Source of the DNA: Alphaproteobacteria bacterium
Lineage (GTDB): Bacteria > Pseudomonadota > Alphaproteobacteria > Rs-D84
Reading direction: 5' to 3'
Length of the DNA: 19,884 bases
NCBI GenBank assembly: GCA_009782725.1
Contig: WRIM01000002.1
Span: 1 to 19,884, forward strand
A program made the position numbers and the translations under genes. Shown here one piece after another: positions 1-6,194 of this stretch. Position 1 is the first letter of the stretch; each line of letters starts with the position of its first letter. The notes under the pieces are model-generated. The model saw only the letters and a list, made by a program, of their open reading frames with translations, did no database searches and had not been told where the DNA came from.

Positions 1-763
1 TCTGTCGGACGATGTGAATGGGTGCGGGGGTCAGCTTTTCTTTCGCCTTGTCCAGATATATCGCAAATCCTTTCAGCCCGTCGACAGAATGAAATTCTTT
101 CGTTTTCTTTTCTGCGCCGCGAAGATCTTCGAAAATAATTTTTACGTTCGCGTTTAAATAAGATTGCTCGCGCAGCCAGGTTTCAACCGTATCGGCATTA
201 AATTCCGTGAATGTAAACGTATCCGGCGACGGCAAGAAAGTAACCTCGGTCCCGTGCCTATCCCCGGCATTTTCATTCAAAACGGTAAGTTCTGTCGCGG
301 GGCATCCCCCAACAAACTTCATCATGACTTCTTTGCCGTCGCGCCAAATGCGCAATTCCAACCAAGTGGACAACGCGTTCACAACCGACACGCCGACGCC
401 GTGAAGACCGCCTGAAACCTTGTACGCGCCGGAACCTTCGTTGTCGAATTTGCCGCCCGCGTGAAGCTCGCACATAATTAATTCGGCGGCGCTTCGCCCG
501 GTTTCTTTATTGATTGCAAACGGAATTCCGCGGCCGTTATCGCGGATAGTGGCCGACCCGTCCGCGTTCAAAGACACATAAACTTCGTCCGCATAGCCCG
601 CCATAGCCTCGTCGATACTGTTGTTCACGACTTCGTAAATCATGTGATGAAGACCAGACCCGTCGCCCACGTCGCCGATATACATTCCGGGGCGTTTTTT
701 CACGGCGTCAAGACCCTTTAAAACTTTAATCGAATCTGCTGAATATTCATTGTTAACTGACAT
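1..763 (-). CDS. gyrB: DNA gyrase subunit B, N-terminal part (runs off left edge)
   Basis: GyrB is the ATPase subunit of DNA gyrase, which introduces negative supercoils. About 254 residues are visible, covering most of the GHKL ATPase domain and the start of the transducer; the C-terminal part lies outside the window. Seen in the translation: RPGMYIGDVGDGSGLHHM near residues 24-41, EVVNNSIDEA with Glu44 and Asn48 matching the catalytic Glu and Mg-binding Asn, DNGRGIP, and KVSGGLHGVGVSVVNALS. The DGSGLHH and GGLHGVGVSVVNALS wording favours GyrB over ParE. Residue 47 is Asn where most GyrBs have Asp. The ATG at 763 follows AAGGA with about 7 bases between, and a strong promoter lies just upstream (803-831), so the gene is probably transcribed independently of the pilus operon before it. 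Confidence 0.95.
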   Translation of the reverse strand, partial: MSVNNEYSADSIKVLKGLDAVKKRPGMYIGDVGDGSGLHHMIYEVVNNSIDEAMAGYADEVYVSLNADGSATIRDNGRGIPFAINKETGRSAAELIMCELHAGGKFDNEGSGAYKVSGGLHGVGVSVVNALSTWLELRIWRDGKEVMMKFVGGCPATELTVLNENAGDRHGTEVTFLPSPDTFTFTEFNADTVETWLREQSYLNANVKIIFEDLRGAEKKTKEFHSVDGLKGFAIYLDKAKEKLTPAPIHIVRQ

Positions 764-802
764 AAAATTATCCTTTTAAATTTGCCATTAATTTGCCCTG
801 AA

Positions 803-831
803 AATATAGCAATTTTCGGGCTTTTTAGCAA
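803..831 (-). promoter_or_regulatory. sigma70-type promoter of gyrB
   Basis: On the minus strand, TTGCTA (826-831) is followed after 17 bases by TATATT (803-808), with TG one base before the -10 as in extended -10 promoters. The start of transcription would be near 796, giving a leader of about 33 bases that contains the gyrB AAGGA ribosome site. Confidence 0.7.
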
Positions 832-868
832 GAAAATAATACCGAAAAAACCAATGAAAAATCGACCT

Positions 869-888
869 GAAAAATCAAATGATTTTTC
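869..888. repeat. 9-bp inverted repeat upstream of the gyrB promoter
   Basis: GAAAAATCA (869-877) and TGATTTTTC (880-888) are perfect complements separated by two bases. The dyad lies about 40 bases upstream of the gyrB -35 box. It could be a protein-binding dyad; a terminator role is less likely because the loop is too small. Nothing in the sequence decides this. Confidence 0.4.
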
Positions 889-902
889 TATTTTTGGCCG
901 GC

Positions 903-964
903 TTGCGGGTGATTTTGGGTGCGTAGTGTATTGAACATACATGAGCACCCAAAATCACCCGCAA
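903..964. repeat. perfect 20-bp inverted repeat between pilus operon and gyrB
   Basis: TTGCGGGTGATTTTGGGTGC (903-922) and its exact complement (945-964) flank a 22-base loop, which itself contains the small stem TGTAT/ATACA. The structure sits 38 bases past the stop of the last pilus gene and could end that transcript, but no T-run follows it on the minus strand. It may instead be an intergenic repeat copy. The 764-1002 gap otherwise holds only the gyrB leader, its promoter and the smaller dyad at 869. Confidence 0.75.
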
Positions 965-1002
965 TGCGGTTCGGAAAGGGAAATTAAAAAGCCGGGAAAT
1001 GG

Positions 1003-2076
1003 TTACGATAGAGCAGACGTAATCTGATCCTGCATTTCAAAGGTGCCAAATACCACCCATGCAATAACAACGGACACTAAAATAATTCCGAAACTGTTCA
1101 TAAAGCTTGAAAGCTGTTCCATGCGGCGGATAGAGTTATCAAGATAATCACCCGCGATTTTATTAAGATTCTGGTCGAATCCGGTCATGTCCGCATAGAT
1201 GACCAAATCGCCGATAATATCCGAATTGGGAAAATTCGCGCCGGTGCTGGCTAAAGCAGTGCCAAGGTTTTCGCCGTTCGTAATGAATTTATTCGTCTTT
1301 TCCAAAATATTTTTCAGATATTTTCCGGAATTGTCACTCAAGGTTTTGATTGCGACCGGAAGGCTTCCGCCCGCGGACACCATTGCGGCCAAAGACATCA
1401 TCCAACTGACCGACACGGAAATCTTATACATAGACCAAGGCGGCAGCGCATCGAACCATACGCGAATTCGTCCCGACCAATTCGCAAAAGAATACCAAAC
1501 AAGTATAACTATGCCAACAAACCCGATTAATACAAGCGGCCAATAAAGATTAGAAAATTCCGACACCGCGATTAACGACGCCGCAACGCCGCGCCATTGC
1601 ACGTTGCCGCCTGCGGCTTCGGCCAACGGCGGCACAAGATATAATCCGACCGCGATTATAATTACAAAGGTCAGCGCGAAAAGAAACATCGGATACATAA
1701 CCGCGTCCCTCATCGCGGATTTGATTTTTTGAATGCCTTCGCCTACGCGCACGACGTTAAGAAGTGCGACGGATAACTTCGACACGTCGCCGACGGATAA
1801 CATCAAAGCCTCGTCCACCGGAACCCAAGCGCGAACGGCGTCCGGGAAAGACATTCCGCGCTCTAAATTCGCCTGCCATGATTTTAATACTATTGCAAAC
1901 GGCTCGTCCGGTTTTTTGCCGGATTTTGATTCCACCGCCCAGATTCTGTCCAGCGCATCCATTAATGTAAAATCATTGCGTAAAAGCGATGCAAGTTTGC
2001 GATAAACCTCCATCCGCTTTGCATTCTGCAAACGGAACATCAGCTTTGCATAAAAAAGGTCAAGTTTTGTCGCCAT
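1003..2076 (-). CDS. type IVb pilus inner-membrane platform protein (GspF/PilC family, R64 PilR-like)
   Basis: This is the polytopic inner-membrane protein that works with the assembly ATPase to extrude pilin subunits. The 357-residue length and layout fit the T2SS-F family: a cytoplasmic helical domain, membrane helices near 128-149 and 176-195, a second cytoplasmic domain containing SAGGSLPVAIKTLS, and a last helix near 325-347. It is the last gene of the operon pilO-pilP-ATPase-this gene, the R64 order in which the homologue is PilR. The start at 2076 gives a normal N-terminus but has no Shine-Dalgarno; the preceding 80 bases are entirely heptamer repeat. Translation may rely on a leaderless or processed transcript, or on the upstream gene. 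Family assignment is firm; the R64 match rests on gene order. Confidence 0.85.
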   Translation of the reverse strand: MATKLDLFYAKLMFRLQNAKRMEVYRKLASLLRNDFTLMDALDRIWAVESKSGKKPDEPFAIVLKSWQANLERGMSFPDAVRAWVPVDEALMLSVGDVSKLSVALLNVVRVGEGIQKIKSAMRDAVMYPMFLFALTFVIIIAVGLYLVPPLAEAAGGNVQWRGVAASLIAVSEFSNLYWPLVLIGFVGIVILVWYSFANWSGRIRVWFDALPPWSMYKISVSVSWMMSLAAMVSAGGSLPVAIKTLSDNSGKYLKNILEKTNKFITNGENLGTALASTGANFPNSDIIGDLVIYADMTGFDQNLNKIAGDYLDNSIRRMEQLSSFMNSFGIILVSVVIAWVVFGTFEMQDQITSALS

Positions 2077-2077
2077 G

Positions 2078-2157
2078 ATTTATGAATTATGAAGTATGAA
2101 GTATGAAGTATGAAATTGGGGGAGTCTTTCATAATTCATACTTCATAATTCATAAAT
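2078..2157. repeat. heptamer-repeat inverted pair filling the ATPase/platform gene junction
   Basis: Perfect 23-bp arms at 2078-2100 and 2135-2157 are built from the 7-base unit ATGAAGT and its variant ATGAATT; the left side carries further ATGAAGT copies to about 2115. The central unique bases are roughly ATTGGGGGAGTC (2115-2126). The right arm reaches into the stop codon of the ATPase gene and the left arm lies one base from the ATG of the platform gene, so the array occupies the whole intergenic space. The transcript should fold into a long AU-rich hairpin here. Confidence 0.85.
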
Positions 2158-3803
2158 TAATATATCCCAATTTGGTCGAGAAGCCCTACCCACCTTTCCA
2201 ACTCCGACGGGTCGATAAGGCCGCGCAACATTAATTCCACCGCGGATTCTTTCAATGTCCGCCCGTCAAGCTCTTCCATCCAATATTTTACCGCCGATTG
2301 GGTATCGCCGGAAAGCGCGCGGTTCAAGAATTCATTATCGGTTATTATAATCTCTCCGGCTTTAATTCTTCCTAAGAATCCTTTCTTATCGCAAAATTCG
2401 CATCCGACATGGCTTCGGACAAAGCATTGCCTTGCTCCGATTTCGCCGAATGCTTCGATTACGCGCGCGCGCGCCGGATGATCGGGATGAGATAACAAAG
2501 GCTCTTTGCATTTGGGGCAAAGCGTGCGGAACAAACGCATGGATACCAATCCGCGCATCATCGTTTCGTCTTTTAACTTGAACGATTCGACGCCCATGTC
2601 AAGAAGACGCGTCAATGCCGCCATTGCGGAATTCGCGTGAAGCGTCGTCCATATCGCGTTGCCCGACAGCGCGCCTTTGACCGTCAATTGCGCGGCCGAA
2701 AGCGTGCGTATTTCACCAACCATAAGCGCGTCGGGGTCGGAACGAAGCGCGGATGCAAGCGCTTCGGTAAATTTTTCTTCGCGCTGTTCTTCGCTTGTCG
2801 CGTTCGTTACCGGAATTTGGCGCGCGCCGAAAATTTTTCTTTCCGCCGGGTCTTCCACGGTTATTAAATTCCGTTCGTAATCATGCTCTTTCAGCATCAA
2901 AGACATATTGTGGAAAAGCGTTGTTGATTTACCGCTTCCCGTTGGCCCCGCAACGACGACAAGCCCGGTCGGGAACATCCGCATGCGCATAAGAAGCTTT
3001 TGCTCGTATTCCGAAAATTCTTGCTCGGTCTTTATCCCTTCAGACGGATTATCGTAAAGCAACCGCATAACGACATAGCGCGACCCGAACGCTATCGGAT
3101 TAAACTGCATGCGTATGCCCATGACGCCGGACGGAAGATAAAGGTCGCGCGTCCCGCGCAGCGGCGTCCGCCCGTCTTTCTGGGCGGATTGATATTCATT
3201 CTGGGCATAGTTGGAATTGGATTGGTCGGCGGATGCGAATGCGGCGCGAACGAATGATTCGCCCCACCCGGAATTATATTCCAAAACCGTCTGCATGCTT
3301 CCGTCGATTCTGAAATACACGGTCGTTTGGTCTGCTACCTCTATATGCACGTCGGACACTTTCATCGCGGCCGCTTTGGCGATTATGTCGACAAAGTCCT
3401 TTTGCATCTGATTGTCGTAATCAAGACGCGAGCGCGTGATTCCGCCGGAAATCTTTAATTCTTGGGTTTTGTATATGTTGGAAAGAAGGCCAAGGTCGGA
3501 ATAAAAAGGCTCTAATCTCGGGCGATTTTCCTTGCGTATAAGCTCCAAGAACGCCAAAACGCGCCCGTCGTAACGATGAGTGCGCGATATTATAGTCTCT
3601 CCGCTTGAAAAATACGCTAACAAGTTTTGCGTTTCTTTCGATACCTCTAGCTCGCCCAATGTGGCGGTGAGCAGCTTGTTGTTATTGGAAAACAAGTATT
3701 CGATTATGTCCTTGCTTTCCGCGTTTTCCAAACCGGGCGGCAAAGACCCGCGCGCAGTCGCGGCCCCCGTATCTTCTGAATAAATGCGTTCTAACTCTGC
3801 CAC
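2157..3803 (-). CDS. type IVb pilus assembly ATPase (GspE/PilB superfamily, R64 PilQ-like)
   Basis: A secretion-type hexameric ATPase that would power pilin polymerisation at the inner membrane. The 548 residues show an N-terminal region with KVSDVHIE, a Walker A GPTGSGKST near residues 286-294, the Asp box VEDPAE, Walker B DALMVGEIR near 358-366, and the His-box segment TTLHANSA. Two CxxC pairs (CPKC and CEFC) in the C-terminal part match the zinc-binding element of GspE/PilB proteins. The start is GTG at 3803, with AAGG about 7 bases upstream. That site lies inside a small hairpin (3805-3825) next to a heptamer array. R64 calls its homologue PilQ, which is unrelated to the secretin also named PilQ. 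Confidence 0.9.
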   Translation of the reverse strand: MAELERIYSEDTGAATARGSLPPGLENAESKDIIEYLFSNNNKLLTATLGELEVSKETQNLLAYFSSGETIISRTHRYDGRVLAFLELIRKENRPRLEPFYSDLGLLSNIYKTQELKISGGITRSRLDYDNQMQKDFVDIIAKAAAMKVSDVHIEVADQTTVYFRIDGSMQTVLEYNSGWGESFVRAAFASADQSNSNYAQNEYQSAQKDGRTPLRGTRDLYLPSGVMGIRMQFNPIAFGSRYVVMRLLYDNPSEGIKTEQEFSEYEQKLLMRMRMFPTGLVVVAGPTGSGKSTTLFHNMSLMLKEHDYERNLITVEDPAERKIFGARQIPVTNATSEEQREEKFTEALASALRSDPDALMVGEIRTLSAAQLTVKGALSGNAIWTTLHANSAMAALTRLLDMGVESFKLKDETMMRGLVSMRLFRTLCPKCKEPLLSHPDHPARARVIEAFGEIGARQCFVRSHVGCEFCDKKGFLGRIKAGEIIITDNEFLNRALSGDTQSAVKYWMEELDGRTLKESAVELMLRGLIDPSELERWVGLLDQIGIY

Positions 3804-3804
3804 A

Positions 3805-3825
3805 CTAAAAACCTTCGGTTTTTAG
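3805..3825 (-). promoter_or_regulatory. hairpin enclosing the ribosome site of the pilus ATPase gene
   Basis: In the minus-strand transcript CUAAAAACC pairs with GGUUUUUAG around the loop GAA, giving a 9-bp stem. The only Shine-Dalgarno-like AAGG of the downstream GTG start is partly in the loop and partly in the stem, so folding would hide it. It may limit ATPase translation relative to PilP; this is inference from position. Confidence 0.45.
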
Positions 3826-3886
3826 ATAATAGATACTAGATAGCAACATCAAACCAGCATATCTAATATCTAGTATCTATTATCTA
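3823..3886. repeat. heptamer-repeat inverted pair at the pilP/ATPase junction
   Basis: Perfect 20-bp arms at 3823-3842 and 3867-3886 consist of the units AGATAAT and AGATACT; further right-arm units run to about 3893. The centre is a short unique segment (3843-3860). The right arm contains the last codons and TAA stop of pilP (3880-3882). The same unit family recurs at 6900-6988. TTGATG (3847-3852) and TATTAT (3826-3831) on the minus strand form a poor promoter candidate because only 15 bases separate them. Confidence 0.85.
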
Positions 3887-4530
3887 GTATCTATATTTCC
3901 CACATTCAAACTTTCCGCAACGCCGTCGCGCATGAATACTATGCCGTCGTCAAGAGATATGGATTTGACGTCGTATCCGTCGATTTGACGGCCGACTACT
4001 ACGCGCTTGCGCTGACCTGTTTTTAAATCCTCGACCGTCGCTTGCAACTGCCTTCCCGCGCCAACAATGTCGATAAGGCGATAACGTTGCGATATATGAA
4101 GCGTAGGCGCGGCTTCTTCTTCGGCCTGGGCCGCGGCCGCTGTGGCTGTTGCCGCTTCGCGCGGTGCCGCGCGTGCTTCGGCTTTTAATTTATCGATTTG
4201 TTCTTGAAGCGTTTCTTTTTCACGCTCTAACCGCGTGTTTAATGTCTCGAGCCTTTCGATTTCGGCGGCGCTTTTATTTTCGACGCTGTCCGCGCGGATT
4301 CTTTGCTGTTCTATCGCCATGCGGTCAAGCTCTAACATTATCTGAGCTTTTTCCTTTTCCAATTGAAGAAGTACTTTCTCTTGCTCTAAATCCGCGATTT
4401 GCATAAATACAGGACGCGTTTCTTCCGCGACTATATCAACTTCCATTTCTGCCATGGCCGGCATTGCGAACGCAAGCGCCGCAAATAACGAGCAACGAAT
4501 AACGAATAACGAATAACGATTATTTAACAT
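3880..4530 (-). CDS. pilP: type IV pilus biogenesis protein PilP (R64-type), exported coiled-coil protein
   Basis: The 216 residues have an N-terminal signal peptide with a predicted cut after AMPAMA near residue 27, then a long charged heptad-like segment (about 45-120) likely to be coiled coil. An Ala-rich linker follows, and then a small C-terminal beta domain (YRLIDIVGAGRQLQATVED ... GIVFMRDG) resembling the PilP periplasmic domain. In R64-like systems PilP is a periplasmic assembly factor encoded between PilO and the ATPase, as here. The ATG overlaps the pilO stop by 11 bases, implying coupled translation. Two oddities are visible: part of the signal-peptide hydrophobic core is encoded by five AATAACG-type heptamers, and the C-terminal IDTR plus the stop is encoded by a different heptamer array. 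Confidence 0.75.
   Translation of the reverse strand: MLNNRYSLFVIRCSLFAALAFAMPAMAEMEVDIVAEETRPVFMQIADLEQEKVLLQLEKEKAQIMLELDRMAIEQQRIRADSVENKSAAEIERLETLNTRLEREKETLQEQIDKLKAEARAAPREAATATAAAAQAEEEAAPTLHISQRYRLIDIVGAGRQLQATVEDLKTGQRKRVVVGRQIDGYDVKSISLDDGIVFMRDGVAESLNVGNIDTR
4484..4518. repeat. five tandem heptamers (AATAACG) inside the pilP signal-peptide codons
   Basis: Five 7-base units run without interruption: AATAACG, AGCAACG, then AATAACG three times. On the coding strand they give CGTTATT repeats, read in three successive frames as RYSLFVIRCSLF. No inverted partner was found nearby, unlike the arrays at 2078, 3823 and 18183. Confidence 0.85.
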
Positions 4531-5770
4531 ATATCTTCACCTCATAGTTCCAGGTTCTGTCCCGCGCAGTCCACCGAATGGATGTAAGCGCGACGGCGTA
4601 ATAGTCTTCGAATATTTTAACAAATTCGTCCGGGGTTAATTTCGACACGGCGGACACAAGCACGACATTGACGCTTTCCGTCGAACCGTTCGGCCCGGCA
4701 ACGGTTTCAATCGCGGGACGTACGTCGACCGCGGCCCCCATAAGCTGAAACGTCGAATTTATATTCCGCACGGCGGCGTCAATCGGAAAATCGGAAAGGC
4801 GCGATTCTGTCGGAATGCTTTGCAATTGCATGCTCAGCACGATGTCGGAATCCGAATTCTCGATGACTTCGACGCCGGGCATGCGCGTCGCAACAAAGTC
4901 ATACACGTCGATAATGGTGCCGAACGTCCGGTGCAATTGCGCGGTGGCGACACCCTCGCCGCATTCCGCATAAGACTGGTTCCAGCCGGGCACAACCTGC
5001 ATCAAATGGATAATCGCGGCATAGCAAAGATTCGCGCGGTCATGCATATCGGGCAAAGCATCGAACGGCATTTCAATTGGCTTTGCCGCGCGACCAGTGG
5101 TGTCGACAAGCATTCTGTCTTGCTCGGCCAGACGGCGTTTGTAATTTTCAATCGCCTCGACATCAAATTTTTCGGACTTGCCGTTTATCTTTATCATTCT
5201 CAGCATTGGCGCGCGAAACATATAAATCGCGCCGACAAGAAATATGATGATAAGAAGAATCGATAATATCCACCCGCCCAAATTGCTGACCGGATGCATG
5301 CTTTGCTTGGCTTCTCCGGTGACCGTCTCGTTAATCAGCTTTTCTTCCGCGCGCGGCGCAAGCCATGCCGCCGGAGAAACCAAAAGTCCCCAATCCGGCA
5401 ATGCGGCGAATTCTTCGTATGCCTGTTTGGCCTCATCCTCGCCCCCGTAAAGTTTATCGGCGATTATGATATTATTTCGCACGGCGACAAGGTAAATTCC
5501 TTGTTTAACCGAAAAAGCGGCAAGAAAACTGTTGTATTCGGAAAACGCTTCGACAACTTCGGCGGCGGCGGAAGGCATGCGGCGATTGTGACCCATGCTC
5601 ATGCTTCCGATACCTATCATGCCGCGAAAATCTGTAAAATATTTGATTCGGCCGGGAACGTTTTTAGAAAGTTTATTCGCAAAAACCCGGGCGTTTACGC
5701 CCAATCCAACCGGCTGCCAGAAAAGGCCGGTCGCGTACTTTTTCCGCTCAATAGTGATTACTTGTTGCAC
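4520..5770 (-). CDS. pilO2: type IVb pilus accessory protein PilO2 (PAP_PilO family)
   Basis: A bitopic inner-membrane protein of R64/TCP-like type IVb pili, thought to scaffold the assembly platform. The 416 residues comprise an N-terminal cytoplasmic part with the family-like phrase GLFWQPVG (about 15-22), a single strong membrane helix near 165-185 after SMHPVSNLGGW, and a large periplasmic part with an ACT-like alternation toward the C-terminus. It is first in the operon and overlaps pilP by 11 bases. The start is GTG at 5770, with GAG 8 bases before it and AAGGA further up. An extended -10 promoter lies just upstream. Assignment rests on length, topology, the N-terminal phrase and the operon order. 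Confidence 0.75.
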   Translation of the reverse strand: MQQVITIERKKYATGLFWQPVGLGVNARVFANKLSKNVPGRIKYFTDFRGMIGIGSMSMGHNRRMPSAAAEVVEAFSEYNSFLAAFSVKQGIYLVAVRNNIIIADKLYGGEDEAKQAYEEFAALPDWGLLVSPAAWLAPRAEEKLINETVTGEAKQSMHPVSNLGGWILSILLIIIFLVGAIYMFRAPMLRMIKINGKSEKFDVEAIENYKRRLAEQDRMLVDTTGRAAKPIEMPFDALPDMHDRANLCYAAIIHLMQVVPGWNQSYAECGEGVATAQLHRTFGTIIDVYDFVATRMPGVEVIENSDSDIVLSMQLQSIPTESRLSDFPIDAAVRNINSTFQLMGAAVDVRPAIETVAGPNGSTESVNVVLVSAVSKLTPDEFVKIFEDYYAVALTSIRWTARDRTWNYEVKIYVK

Positions 5771-5802
5771 TAAAATTCTCGTTCCTTAATCCCAATGAAT
5801 AA

Positions 5803-5811
5803 ATTATAGCA
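5803..5811 (-). promoter_or_regulatory. extended -10 promoter of the pilus operon
   Basis: On the minus strand the sequence reads TGCTATAAT, a perfect extended -10. No convincing -35 is present 16-18 bases upstream, as is common for extended -10 promoters. Transcription would start near 5796, about 26 bases before the pilO GTG. Confidence 0.6.
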
Positions 5812-5840
5812 CAATAAAACGAATCGTGGCTAGTGATAAA

Positions 5841-5966
5841 TGTCGGCTTCGCCGACAGAGTAATGCTCGCTGCGCTCGCAGAGTAAGAGAGTTAAAGATT
5901 AGGAGCGCAACATAATCTCTTACTCTTCTACTCTGCGCGCAAAGCGCGTTACTCTCTTACTCTAAA
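5841..5966. repeat. hairpin-rich intergenic repeat cluster with AGAGTAA words
   Basis: This gap between the pilus promoter and the rpmJ terminator has no gene. It carries GC-rich hairpins TGTCGGC-TTC-GCCGACA (5841-5857), CTGCG-CT-CGCAG (5870-5881) and GCGCGC-AA-AGCGCG-like bases near 5935-5949. These are separated by AT-richer words AGAGTAA/TTACTCT in both orientations. A 22-base segment at 5880-5901 pairs with 5913-5934 with about four mismatches. Whether it is transcribed cannot be told from sequence. Confidence 0.65.
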
Positions 5967-5970
5967 AAAT

Positions 5971-5999
5971 AAAAACCGCGGGGCTCGCCCGCGGTTTTT
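5971..5999. terminator. bidirectional rho-independent terminator behind rpmJ
   Basis: AAAAACCGCGGG (5971-5982) and CCCGCGGTTTTT (5988-5999) form a perfect 12-bp stem with a 5-base loop. T-rich sequence follows on both strands. It directly follows (and overlaps by two bases) the rpmJ stop codon on the minus strand. Confidence 0.9.
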
Positions 6000-6132
6000 A
6001 TTTTTTCTTGAACCCCTGTTTCGCCTTGAACTTTGGCTTATCAGGGTCGACAAGGACGATTTGCTTGCCCCGGCGGATTTGTTTGATATTTCCGCGTTTT
6101 TTCCATGCCTTGATAGATGATAAGAATTTCAT
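5998..6132 (-). CDS. rpmJ: 50S ribosomal protein bL36, cysteine-free type
   Basis: This 44-residue basic protein begins MKFLSSIKAWKKR and ends KPKFKAKQGFKKK. It matches the bL36 pattern of an N-terminal MK...SLK-like helix, central IRRGKQIVLVD, and the diagnostic C-terminal (N/K)PKFKA(R/K)QG. bL36 binds 23S rRNA in the large subunit. It has no cysteine at all, so it belongs to the C-minus form that does not bind zinc, the usual form in alphaproteobacteria. The ATG at 6132 follows AAAGG with 8 bases between. The gene stands alone, between the SufD-like gene 62 bases upstream and a strong terminator. Confidence 0.9.
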   Translation of the reverse strand: MKFLSSIKAWKKRGNIKQIRRGKQIVLVDPDKPKFKAKQGFKKK

Positions 6133-6194
6133 AACTTTAACCTTTGTTTTTAATGCCACGGCATTTTAACGACTTTTAATAAAAAAGCAAGTTT

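Noticed and set aside
718..948. Small 76-codon frame on the minus strand upstream of gyrB
   Set aside because: It spans the gyrB promoter, ribosome site and half of the 20-bp inverted repeat, and its product is low-complexity.
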